Assembly (NCBI GenBank): GCA_030674875.1
Contig: JASXSU010000003.1
Span: forward strand, 598,076 to 662,075
Length of the DNA: 64,000 nt
Direction of reading: 5' to 3'
Source of the DNA: Candidatus Endonucleibacter sp. (ex Gigantidas childressi)
GTDB lineage: Bacteria > Pseudomonadota > Gammaproteobacteria > Pseudomonadales > Endozoicomonadaceae
This document shows, piece by piece, positions 1 to 8,133 of the stretch. The translations under genes and the position numbers were made by a program. The notes under the pieces are model-generated. The model worked only from the letters and a program-made list of their open reading frames with translations. It ran no database searches and was not told the DNA's origin. How positions within the stretch are numbered: the stretch's first letter is position 1; each line of letters opens with the position of its first letter.

Positions 1-843
1 AGCCAATTGATCTATGCGAGATAATTGAAAATACGCTTCTGCTAAAAACTCAAAAACTGAGTCTTTTTCTAAAGTTTCTTCCTGAACAAACCAACCTTGT
101 GAACTTAACTCACTTTTCAATACGTTATTTTTTTCCACGGATGAAGTAAGTGGTTCTTTGGGAGATAATAATATCACCTGCGAAATTTGTTCAACCCCGC
201 CTTCAGTATTCTTTTCCTCCTCCAGTATTGCAGTGCGTTGAATTAGTGCAAAAGGCGTTGTCTCATACTCCAAAGCCTGTGTTGCATGACCGGGGCTGGC
301 CATCATTACTGTAGAGCTATCTAGAAGTAGTGATATTGTGCCAGGGACGGAGCTAACCAACTGACATTCTGAATAAATTCGGTCTGGCGAAAAACCTACT
401 TCCTCAAAAATGGTAAGAATAGCTTGGATGCTTTCATGGGAAATAGCAACCAACGAAGCGGTATCTTTTTTTCGATGCAAAACGTTAGCAAAATGAATGC
501 TTTCTACATCCACAGCCAGGTCTTCTTCTATCAAGTAAGGTAAAGTTGTCTCAATATGTTTTTTTTGTCCTTTGGTCAGCACCAGTTGGCGATTTACAGT
601 AAAATCACCTGGTAATAGCAGGATTATTTTGTCAGGATCAGTTTTTTCATTTGCGATAACTGTCGTATCCGTATCCACTTCCTTCTTCAGCGCGCACCAC
701 TCATTCTTGAGCTGTCCTAGTTCTGATAAGTGCACTTTCCCGGACAGTTCGCAAGCTTCGGAGAAAATGCCCCATTGAATCTTGCATTCAAGATTTAGTG
801 ACGCTGTATCAGGTAATATCCGAACCAGCAAAATATCTTTCAT
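1..843 (-). CDS. gspL: Type II secretion protein GspL, N-terminal part (cut by window edge)
   Basis: Open minus-strand frame beginning with ATG at 843 and running off the left edge, so about 280 N-terminal residues are visible. The start is MKDILLVRILPD, and the ATG overlaps the gspK stop as TGATG, indicating translational coupling. This part matches the cytoplasmic actin-like domain of GspL, which docks the GspE ATPase to the inner-membrane platform of the type II secretion system. The transmembrane helix and periplasmic domain would lie outside the window. The assignment rests mainly on position directly after gspK in the canonical order G-H-I-J-K-L, with a supporting LPGDFTVNRQL-type stretch near residue 75. 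GspM and GspN would be expected farther left. Confidence 0.85.
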   Translation of the reverse strand, partial: MKDILLVRILPDTASLNLECKIQWGIFSEACELSGKVHLSELGQLKNEWCALKKEVDTDTTVIANEKTDPDKIILLLPGDFTVNRQLVLTKGQKKHIETTLPYLIEEDLAVDVESIHFANVLHRKKDTASLVAISHESIQAILTIFEEVGFSPDRIYSECQLVSSVPGTISLLLDSSTVMMASPGHATQALEYETTPFALIQRTAILEEEKNTEGGVEQISQVILLSPKEPLTSSVEKNNVLKSELSSQGWFVQEETLEKDSVFEFLAEAYFQLSRIDQLA

Positions 844-1862
844 CAGTTTGCCTCAGGAGCCATTTTATCTGTAATCCAATAACTATTCGGGCCGATTTCT
901 CTTCCCGCTATTTGCACTTGTCCTTCATTATTACGAAATAATAAGGTTTTCATATAAAAGGATGTATCGCGATAAGTAGCTTTAATGTAAGTAGAAAAGT
1001 ACTGGCTAGAAAACACCAATTTCGCTGACTTTAAATCTGCCATTTTATCTATAACTTCAGTAACATTGCTAAGCTCGTCAATTTTTGCAAATCCATCATG
1101 TCCTCGCCCCTCGATTATTGCCTCAGCATCATTTTCGGTTATTTTATCGGAAATAGAACAAATAACTTCTGGTAATGCTGTGTTTATATTTATTTTCGAG
1201 GCCTTCGGTAATGCCGATAGCAGAGGAGCCAAACGCTCAAAGTATTCAGCGGTCATACCTTCGACTAATTTTAGCTCAGAAACTGAGCTTATTTCTGTAT
1301 TAGCCGCACGCATAGGAGGATCAAGCATTAGATAAAGAGTATCTGCAGCCGGCCCATTCGCAGGGGCAGGAGCCGCTCCCAACCAAGTTTGAATCCAATC
1401 AGCTAACTCAATATTTATTTTCTGAGTCTGCAGTAAATTTTTAAACATTGACATGAATTTTTCCCCTGCCTTGCCCTCAAGTGTAAGCCAGTTAATATTA
1501 AATCGACCTTGCTCATCAACCACAACCAAGTCAATGCTACCCTGATCTACATAGTAGTCTACTTGTCTAATATTCCAACGTTCATTTTCATGGTCAACTA
1601 ATCTTCTCTTCTTCTGGTCTTCCACAAAATCTTCTTCCAATAGATACGCAACATATTGCTCGGCCCCCAAGGCATAATGCCTTGCTTGAATTCTCTCGAT
1701 AAAGCGTGCATTTTTTTCCGTATGTAACAACATAGTTGTTACCATCTGGCTAGCCATAATCGATATTATCGAAAAAATGAGCAGTACATAAATCAACGCC
1801 ACGCCCTGCTGATGGCGACAAACATACTGAAAACACTTACTATTCCTGCTCAATGCTCCCAC
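843..1862 (-). CDS. gspK: Type II secretion minor pseudopilin GspK
   Basis: 339 residues. The N-terminus carries a prepilin-like leader ending QQG followed by VALIYVLLIFS, a hydrophobic helix. The +5 glutamate of ordinary pseudopilins is missing, as is characteristic of GspK, the pseudopilin that caps the pilus tip. The large periplasmic domain contains a helix-hairpin-helix-like stretch (KININTALPEVI) typical of GspK. It overlaps gspJ by 13 bp upstream and gspL by one base downstream, so it belongs to one operon. PilD/GspO-type peptidase processing is known for the family; the peptidase gene is not in this window. Confidence 0.93.
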   Translation of the reverse strand: MGALSRNSKCFQYVCRHQQGVALIYVLLIFSIISIMASQMVTTMLLHTEKNARFIERIQARHYALGAEQYVAYLLEEDFVEDQKKRRLVDHENERWNIRQVDYYVDQGSIDLVVVDEQGRFNINWLTLEGKAGEKFMSMFKNLLQTQKINIELADWIQTWLGAAPAPANGPAADTLYLMLDPPMRAANTEISSVSELKLVEGMTAEYFERLAPLLSALPKASKININTALPEVICSISDKITENDAEAIIEGRGHDGFAKIDELSNVTEVIDKMADLKSAKLVFSSQYFSTYIKATYRDTSFYMKTLLFRNNEGQVQIAGREIGPNSYWITDKMAPEAN

Positions 1863-2704
1863 CCATCGCTTCTTCTTAATTGCTTCGAATTATCTCCCAT
1901 ACCCCAACCTTTGTTTCCAGCCACATCATTACTAGTAGATTTTATGGTTATAAGTGGATATGAAAACTCCAGCAATCCGTAAGTATCATGCTTAATTGCT
2001 ATTTCTACTCCCGCAGGCATAGGTATCGGCGTTTGCTGATCTTTATTTTTGTTGCTTTCGTTATCTTCGTCCTTCCTATCCTTCCTATCTTTCCTATCCT
2101 TCCTATCTTTCCTATCATCCATATCATCCATATCATCCCTAGCATACCTATTGTTCCTGCCATCACCTCCATTTTGCTTTACAGCTGGAGGCCAATAGGG
2201 TTTCCATACTTTTTTTTCATTCATAAATTTTATTTTAACATCCAGCACATTGTGCAATAAGATTTGTTTAATTCGCACTGGCTCTGGCGCTCGATCCAAT
2301 ACAGGCCAGTAATAACGAATTAACATCCCTTCTTCGAGTGCATATGCCACTCTCTGTAAATCACTTCTCATCACGCCCAGCGGATTTTTCCATCCAGTTC
2401 TGGTAAATTCAATCAAATATCCCTTTTCAGCAGGATATAGCGCTGCAGTATCAGGTGGAGTTAATACTGCAGGTTGCTTCTCACCAAATTCATCCCTGAT
2501 GGATCGGCCGATTATCTGAGATAAATCCTTCTCTACTATTACGTAGCTTCTCTGTAATTCATCCAAGCTATTGAGCATACCATCAGTAATCTGCTTAGCA
2601 TGAGTGACAGAGTCTAGCAACTTATAGGCTGCTGTGCTGATGATTGTAAAAATGAAAATAGCGATCATCAGCTCAAGAAGAGTAAAACCTTTATTGATGG
2701 ACAC
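1850..2704 (-). CDS. gspJ: Type II secretion minor pseudopilin GspJ with a charged repeat insertion
   Basis: 284 residues, starting with a short leader and the prepilin processing site G|FTLLELMIA followed by a hydrophobic helix. GspJ forms the tip complex with GspI and GspK. The gene overlaps gspI by 14 bp and gspK by 13 bp. GspJ proteins usually have about 200-230 residues; this one is longer because of a low-complexity charged segment at about residues 188-218 that consists of repeated Asp-Met-Asp and Asp-Arg-Lys units encoded by 9-bp tandem repeats (see the repeat entry). The rest of the protein, including a C-terminal beta-rich region, looks intact. Whether the insertion is a tolerated surface loop is inference. 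Confidence 0.92.
   Translation of the reverse strand: MSINKGFTLLELMIAIFIFTIISTAAYKLLDSVTHAKQITDGMLNSLDELQRSYVIVEKDLSQIIGRSIRDEFGEKQPAVLTPPDTAALYPAEKGYLIEFTRTGWKNPLGVMRSDLQRVAYALEEGMLIRYYWPVLDRAPEPVRIKQILLHNVLDVKIKFMNEKKVWKPYWPPAVKQNGGDGRNNRYARDDMDDMDDRKDRKDRKDRKDRKDEDNESNKNKDQQTPIPMPAGVEIAIKHDTYGLLEFSYPLITIKSTSNDVAGNKGWGMGDNSKQLRRSDGWEH
2070..2137 (-). repeat. 9-bp tandem repeats inside gspJ
   Basis: On the plus strand the unit reads cYttcctat about five times, followed by two to three units of catccatat. On the coding strand this gives Asp-Arg-Lys and Asp-Met-Asp repeats. Nine-base units keep the reading frame whatever the copy number, so length variation would change only the charged loop of GspJ. 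Confidence 0.9.
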
Positions 2705-3116
2705 TCTTTAACCTCCTCAGGTAAGAGGTCAGTGTCAATATGGGCACGTCATTCTTACTAGGGAGCTCAACACTCGAACCCAAAAATATATCAACAACAA
2801 TCTGCTGGAAATCTTTTTTTCGTGTGTCACGGACGACTTCACGAACATACCAATCATAGCCAGCATATTTTTGCACATGACCTTTAGTACCATTTTTCAG
2901 CTGACGCTGATTAGTATAGATTTTATTCAAATGTTGGTCTGCCACTTGAACAGAAAGTATTTTGTTTTTCATGTGATGGGTTTGGCTGATACTATTTCCA
3001 TCTGAAATAATTAGCATGGCTGCAGCAGCTGCAAAAATAGCCAGTGCTACCATCACTTCAACTAATGTAAATCCATGCATTTTAGAGCCTGGACTATTCG
3101 CTAGATATTTCAACAT
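2691..3116 (-). CDS. gspI: Type II secretion minor pseudopilin GspI
   Basis: About 141 residues, with the prepilin motif MHG|FTLVEVMVALAIF and a hydrophobic helix, typical of GspI, the core of the pseudopilus tip complex. Three starts are possible: ATG at 3128, 3116 or 3080. The 3116 start gives a 15-residue leader before the cleavage glycine. The 3080 start would leave only Met-His-Gly, which is unusually short, and 3128 lies deeper in gspH. The gene overlaps gspH upstream and gspJ downstream, as in other gsp operons. Confidence 0.9.
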   Translation of the reverse strand: MLKYLANSPGSKMHGFTLVEVMVALAIFAAAAAMLIISDGNSISQTHHMKNKILSVQVADQHLNKIYTNQRQLKNGTKGHVQKYAGYDWYVREVVRDTRKKDFQQIVVDIFLGSSVELPSKNDVPILTLTSYLRRLKSVHQ

Positions 3117-3603
3117 CAGACAATCCATCCGAGCGCAAAGTCACTGATAATTTTGGGTCATTGGCAGGAATAATGGTAAGTTTAAAAGGAGTTGATTCAC
3201 GATCAGAAAAAAACACCACTGATGGATGACTTTCCTCATCAATTTCATCAGAACCATAACTGTTTTGCCCACCCGTCTCCAACGCAACGTCATAACCTTC
3301 CGGCATCTGGAAGGGATGAAAGGGTTTTTCTTCAATCATAACCCAGTTTTTTCCTTCAATAGGGAGCACCCACCAGCGATACATTCCAGAATTGTCAACC
3401 GAGAAACCAAAATCAGCATTCTCTAGCAGAGCTTTATCCTGAGCTTGAGAAAAAAGAACTTGAAGTCGAGTGGCTTGTTCCTTGGCAATCCTATGAGGAC
3501 TTCCTGTCATCGGAGTTAGAAGCGTTATACCCAGTAACACGCCAATAATCAGGACAACAACTAACATTTCTACTAGCGTGAATCCATGGCAGCTCCGCCT
3601 CAT
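3094..3603 (-). CDS. gspH: Type II secretion minor pseudopilin GspH
   Basis: 169 residues with a short basic leader, cleavage site G|FTLVEMLVVVLIIG and a periplasmic domain. GspH links the minor pseudopilin tip to the GspG filament. The start ATG overlaps the gspG stop (ATGA arrangement at 3600-3603), supporting this start. Length and order are normal for the family. Confidence 0.92.
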   Translation of the reverse strand: MRRSCHGFTLVEMLVVVLIIGVLLGITLLTPMTGSPHRIAKEQATRLQVLFSQAQDKALLENADFGFSVDNSGMYRWWVLPIEGKNWVMIEEKPFHPFQMPEGYDVALETGGQNSYGSDEIDEESHPSVVFFSDRESTPFKLTIIPANDPKLSVTLRSDGLSDVEISSE

Positions 3604-4031
3604 TGTTCATCCCAGTTGGTAATCATGGCATTAGCACCATCTCCTTCTTCTCGCCCATCAAGTCCAAGCGAATAAATATCATACTTTCCATGATTCCCAG
3701 GCTGAATATACAGGTAAGGACGCCCCCATGGATCCATAGGTGTTTTTTTCAAATAACCTTCCGGATTCCACTGTCTGGGCTCAGGGCTCATGGTTGGCCT
3801 TTCAATAAGTGCCTCTAACCCTTGGTCAGTTGATGGATAAAAACCATTATCAAGACGATAAAGCTCAAGTGCTTGAGAAACAGTTCCAATATCCGAACGT
3901 GCCACTGTAATTTTGGCCTGGTCAGGTCTATTTAGTAGTTTTGGCGCAACCATTGCCGCCAAAATACCGAGTATTACGACTACAATCATGATTTCAATTA
4001 GGGTAAAACCACCCTGGATACACTTTTTCAT
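3600..4031 (-). CDS. gspG: Type II secretion major pseudopilin GspG
   Basis: 143 residues, matching the usual GspG length of 140-150. It has a leader MKKCIQG, the motif G|FTLIEIMIVVVILG and the conserved C-terminal block with NPWG-like DPWGRPY and a GLDG turn that forms the calcium-binding site in the family. GspG polymerises into the pseudopilus that pushes substrates through GspD. It is separated from gspF by about 285 bp, unlike most gsp operons in which F and G are adjacent, so it may have its own promoter. Confidence 0.95.
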   Translation of the reverse strand: MKKCIQGGFTLIEIMIVVVILGILAAMVAPKLLNRPDQAKITVARSDIGTVSQALELYRLDNGFYPSTDQGLEALIERPTMSPEPRQWNPEGYLKKTPMDPWGRPYLYIQPGNHGKYDIYSLGLDGREEGDGANAMITNWDEQ

Positions 4032-4316
4032 TTTTAACTTTCTCGCTTGGATTAAGATCCTTTTTTCTAATAAAAAGCCTTTGTATGAGAAACCGATGTA
4101 ACGGAATTGTTCATAAAAGGATCGTTTAAAAAAGAGGGTATCAGATTTATCGTTAAAATCTTGTCAACTCTCTAATAAACTAGCTCTAGTCTTGCTAGGT
4201 ATATGCAAGGTTTTGTTGTTCGCCATCTGTTTCTTCATTCCTTTACCGCTATTATCTCATAAAATCAAGTTTCTGCTTCGTGTAAAGGGTGCTACAAGCA
4301 TATTCATGTTAGCTTT
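4032..4316. other. Intergenic gap between gspF and gspG
   Basis: About 285 bp of AT-rich sequence without a supportable ORF. It interrupts the otherwise tightly packed gsp operon. An internal promoter for gspG-L (transcribed leftwards) would be a reasonable role, but I do not see a convincing -35/-10 pair. Confidence 0.5.
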
Positions 4317-5528
4317 TTAACCCAATAACTGATTCATATTAAGAATAGGCAGTAGTATAGCTAAAACGATGACCATAACGACGCCACCCATGACAACAAG
4401 CATCAAAGGCTCAAATAAACCCATCAGTAACGCTAGCCTACCATCCAACTCCTGTTGTTGGTTTACTGCTGTTTTATCGAGCATTTCATCCAACTCACCG
4501 CTTGACTCGCCACTAGCAATCATATGCAGCATCATTGGTGGGAAGTGCCCTGTCTCACTCAGGGAGCGATTCAGGCTGGTTCCTTCACTAACCCGCTTTG
4601 CTACATTTGTAATCGCTAGCTTAATAGCCTCATTGCTCACTACTTGCCCGGCAATAGTTAACGCTTCAACAAGAGACACTCCACTCCGAGTCAGAATGCT
4701 TAATGTGCTGGCGAATCTAGCTGCGTTAAGGGTGCGGCTAAATCGCCCAATCAAAGGTAATTTTAAAAGGTAACCATCCCATATCAGTCTTACTTCCGGT
4801 TTTCTAAGCAGATATTTCACCGTAATCACAGCTGCGATAATACCTACCATAATCACCGGCCACCAACTCTGAAACCCCTCACTTATCGAAATAAGAATCA
4901 CGGTTATCAATGGTAAATCCTGGCCAGTATCGACAAAGACCTTCACAATATCAGGCACTACATAGCCCAATAGAAAGCTGACAATGCCTAGTGACGCAAG
5001 CATGAGGATTACTGGATAAAGTAATGCTTGCTGAACCTTCTGCATTGACTGCATCCTAGATTCGGTATAATCAGCTAAACGGTTCAGAACTTTATCAAGA
5101 TAACCAGCATGCTCTCCTGCAGCAACCGTTGCTCGATACATCTGGGGGAAGGCTTGAGGGAAGGCGTCAAGGCTTCGAGCTAGAGTGCAGCCCTCCACAA
5201 CCTTTGAACGAATAGCTATTAACATATTTTTCAGGCGGCTTTTTTCTTGATGAGCTGCAACCCCTTGCAAAGCTTCTTCAATAGGCATGGCAGCCTGGAT
5301 AAGAGTGGCCAATTGTCGAGTCAGAGTCGCCAGCTCAACTGCCGATACACCTCGTCGAAAAAGACCAAGCCCATCTTCTTTTTTTTGTTCTTTTACTACA
5401 TTAACGCTAAGAGGTGTTAATGATTTGTCGCGCAGCAGCTGTCTTACCTGGCGACTACTGTCTGCCTCTAAAGAACCTTTATGTTGTTTGCTCTGCTGAT
5501 CTAGAGCAATGTATTCAAATGCAGCCAT
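4317..5528 (-). CDS. gspF: Type II secretion inner-membrane platform protein GspF
   Basis: 403 residues, the standard GspF length. It starts MAAFEYIALDQQSKQHKG, typical for the family, and contains two T2SSF domains (about residues 70-195 and 270-393), each followed by hydrophobic helices. The second domain ends in a long transmembrane segment near the C-terminus. GspF is the polytopic core of the assembly platform and contacts GspE and GspL. It lies 27 bp downstream of gspE, so E and F are co-transcribed. Confidence 0.95.
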   Translation of the reverse strand: MAAFEYIALDQQSKQHKGSLEADSSRQVRQLLRDKSLTPLSVNVVKEQKKEDGLGLFRRGVSAVELATLTRQLATLIQAAMPIEEALQGVAAHQEKSRLKNMLIAIRSKVVEGCTLARSLDAFPQAFPQMYRATVAAGEHAGYLDKVLNRLADYTESRMQSMQKVQQALLYPVILMLASLGIVSFLLGYVVPDIVKVFVDTGQDLPLITVILISISEGFQSWWPVIMVGIIAAVITVKYLLRKPEVRLIWDGYLLKLPLIGRFSRTLNAARFASTLSILTRSGVSLVEALTIAGQVVSNEAIKLAITNVAKRVSEGTSLNRSLSETGHFPPMMLHMIASGESSGELDEMLDKTAVNQQQELDGRLALLMGLFEPLMLVVMGGVVMVIVLAILLPILNMNQLLG

Positions 5529-5555
5529 AATCCTGTCTCATTGCTTTCATTAGTA

Positions 5556-7082
5556 TCAATCTCCTTGGGTCACTCTCAGCACTTCTTCCAAGGTTGTTAA
5601 TCCTTCAAGCACCTTTCGGGCACCATCACATCTGATGCCAGAATTATACTGTCGAACATGGGCGGTAACATCTTGTTCTCCCTTGCCACTATGGATCATT
5701 CTGCGAATATCTTCATCAACAATAACCACTTCATAGATGCCGGTACGACCCTTGTAGCCGTTGAAATTACATTCTTTGCAGCCTTTTGCATGATAAATAA
5801 CATGACCAGAAGTCGAGTTAATATTCAGTTGCGCACGTTCGGCTTCATCAGGTTCACAGGGCTCTTTGCAATGATCACAAAGCGTTCGCACTAAACGTTG
5901 GGCAATCACCCCAAGCAAGCTTGATGCCAATAAAAAAGGCTCAACACCCATATCCTGCAAGCGAGTTAAAGCTCCTATGGCAGTGTTAGTATGCAAGGTA
6001 GACAGAACAAGGTGTCCTGTCAAACTGGCCTGAACTGCAATTTCAGCCGTTTCTTTGTCGCGTATCTCTCCTACCATTACTACATCAGGATCTTGACGTA
6101 GGATAGCTCTCAACCCTCTTGCAAAAGTCATTTCAACTTTAGTGTTTACTTGGGTTTGTCCAATCCCGTGGAGGTTATACTCAATAGGGTCCTCTACCGT
6201 CAAAATATTTCTGCATTTGTCATTGAGGGCACTCAAACATGCGTACAGGGATGTTGTTTTACCGGACCCGGTAGGGCCTGTAACCAGAATAATGCCGTAG
6301 GATTTACTCAATAAACTTTCAATACGCTCCTTGTCTGCTGCTGCCATACCTAAGTGCTCAAGATCAAGGCGACCTGAGGCCTTATCAAGTAGTCGCAACA
6401 CAACACGCTCACCATTACTCGAGGGGAGTGTCGATACTCTAACATCTACGTCTTTGCCGGCAACTCTCAAAGATATTCTGCCATCCTGAGGAATTCGTTT
6501 TTCTGCAATATCTAGCCGAGCCATAACTTTAATACGAGAGACTAATAGCGAAGCAAGCATGCGCTGTAGCTGAAGAACCTCTCTTAAAAGTCCGTCAACA
6601 CGAATACGTACTATCAAGTTGCTTTCAAAAGTTTCTATATGTATATCAGAGGCACCTTCCTTAACAGCCTCGGTCAACAGAGCATTGATAAGCCTGATAA
6701 CAGGGGCGTCATCACTCTGCTCTAGAAGATCCTCTGTAATTGGCACCGCATCAGCAATACTGCTGAGGTCAATGTCTCCACTCAGGCCTGCAGCATCCTG
6801 AAGCGCCTCAGAACTATCCTTATGATAGCTTTCTGAAACTACTTCATTGAAGGCATCTTCACTTACAGATTTACAGCTTGTCGGTTGCCCAATGAATCGC
6901 CTAACCTCTGCCAATATTTTCGCGGGCGGAGGTTGGCAAAAGTACAGCAAAGGGTCGGAACCGTTCCAGCTAACGACTACACCATGACGTTTAGCAAAAG
7001 AAAATGGGAGCCTTAAATCAGACTGCGTTTTACTGGACATCTCTTCTTTACTCATGTTCTCTTTAAGACTAGTCAAAGGCAT
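5556..7082 (-). CDS. gspE: Type II secretion ATPase GspE
   Basis: 508 residues. An N-terminal region is followed by the type II/IV secretion ATPase core. Walker A GPTGSGKT lies near residue 268, and Asp-box/Walker B (DPDVVMVGEIRD) and His-box residues follow. A zinc-binding tetracysteine element (CDHC and CKEC separated by about 30 residues) is present, as expected for GspE but not for most PilB or PilT. It powers pseudopilus assembly at the cytoplasmic face. The start has a good ribosome binding site (GAGAAGGAT just upstream). It is the first gene of the leftward gsp operon, divergent from gspC. Confidence 0.95.
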   Translation of the reverse strand: MPLTSLKENMSKEEMSSKTQSDLRLPFSFAKRHGVVVSWNGSDPLLYFCQPPPAKILAEVRRFIGQPTSCKSVSEDAFNEVVSESYHKDSSEALQDAAGLSGDIDLSSIADAVPITEDLLEQSDDAPVIRLINALLTEAVKEGASDIHIETFESNLIVRIRVDGLLREVLQLQRMLASLLVSRIKVMARLDIAEKRIPQDGRISLRVAGKDVDVRVSTLPSSNGERVVLRLLDKASGRLDLEHLGMAAADKERIESLLSKSYGIILVTGPTGSGKTTSLYACLSALNDKCRNILTVEDPIEYNLHGIGQTQVNTKVEMTFARGLRAILRQDPDVVMVGEIRDKETAEIAVQASLTGHLVLSTLHTNTAIGALTRLQDMGVEPFLLASSLLGVIAQRLVRTLCDHCKEPCEPDEAERAQLNINSTSGHVIYHAKGCKECNFNGYKGRTGIYEVVIVDEDIRRMIHSGKGEQDVTAHVRQYNSGIRCDGARKVLEGLTTLEEVLRVTQGD

Positions 7083-7445
7083 ATCCTTCTCACTTAAATA
7101 TAAAAAATAATTAGCATCATATCTATTCTAAATAATTCAACAATTCCTTGATTGTCTTGATTTAAACTTTAAACTAAAGCTATCTTATTGAAAAAACTAA
7201 TAAAACAATTTTTGTCACCACTCGGTAGACAAGTTATCCGTAGCTCATTCTGCTATTAAATCCAGCAGCTGGCTGTTGCATATATAACTTAGGCTTTTTT
7301 GTTTTTCTTGTAAAATAGAATATTATTTATTTAAAAAAAACTCAACCCTGATGCTTTTGTTATACTAGACATAGTAACTCAAAATAAAAGCACTGCTTAT
7401 GATTAATTAGCTTACATCTTACACCCTTTGATTGAAGAGACGCTT
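7083..7445. promoter_or_regulatory. Divergent gspE / gspC promoter region
   Basis: 363 bp of AT-rich intergenic DNA between the leftward gspE operon and rightward gspCD. A plausible sigma-70 -10 box for gspC is TATACT at 7361-7366; a matching -35 box is weak. No operator is recognisable. Both operons must start transcription from here, so the function as a regulatory region follows from gene layout. Confidence 0.55.
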
Positions 7446-8072
7446 ATGAAAGCCGAGGTAATATCATCATCCATTAAATGGGCACGAAAGCGTAATAGAC
7501 CGCTTATCACTGCCGCTCTATGCTCTACTATGCTAGTCATGCTTGGTACCCAGCTTTATAGAATTCATGATGAAGTAGATAGGCGTGGAAGTATATCTGC
7601 TTTAGATGGTACGGCATCTTCATCGATTAGTTCCGAAAAAAAACTCAACCCTGGCGACTTTCAGTTGCTGTTCGGTTCCAATGAGCGTAATGATAGCCTA
7701 CGTACCCCAATTGAGATACCAAAAACCAAGCTTAATTTAACATTGCATGGCTCTCTTGCCGATTTACAGCAGGACAAATCTGAAAGCAGTGCTATTATTC
7801 AAGGAAGTAATCAAGAAAAACTTTACAGAATTGGTGACAACCTGCCTGGAGGGGCAATTCTGACAGAAGTAAATGCAGATCATGTTGTATTAAAAAGGAA
7901 CGGGCAGTTTGAGATATTATCCTTTCCTGACTTTACCAAAGGGGATAATGGGTTGAACCCAGTATATGGCCAAGAAAATGAGCATAACCCTGATATGCAC
8001 ACTAGATCTGAGCATACAACACAAGTGGACAGTGACTCACTTGAAGAGCGAATGCGTAAGCTGAAAGAATAG
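7446..8072 (+). CDS. gspC: Type II secretion protein GspC (short form)
   Basis: 208 residues from the ATG at 7446, which is preceded by GAAGAGA at good spacing; an upstream TTG at 7428 is less likely. It has an N-terminal cytoplasmic stretch, one transmembrane helix (about residues 22-43) and a periplasmic homology region (about residues 95-165, LHGSLAD...YRIGDNLPGGAIL...FEILSFPD). No PDZ or coiled-coil domain of normal size follows; the C-terminus is only a short polar tail. GspC connects the inner-membrane platform to the GspD secretin. It is followed 61 bp downstream by gspD. Confidence 0.88.
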   Translation: MKAEVISSSIKWARKRNRPLITAALCSTMLVMLGTQLYRIHDEVDRRGSISALDGTASSSISSEKKLNPGDFQLLFGSNERNDSLRTPIEIPKTKLNLTLHGSLADLQQDKSESSAIIQGSNQEKLYRIGDNLPGGAILTEVNADHVVLKRNGQFEILSFPDFTKGDNGLNPVYGQENEHNPDMHTRSEHTTQVDSDSLEERMRKLKE

Positions 8073-8133
8073 CTACAGCAAGTTAATCAAGAAAACCCAT
8101 AAAAATTACAATTCTTTACTAAATGGCTTTGAA

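Noticed and set aside
1988-2260. Plus-strand ORF rich in Ile and Pro
   Set aside because: It is the antisense of the gspJ repeat region.
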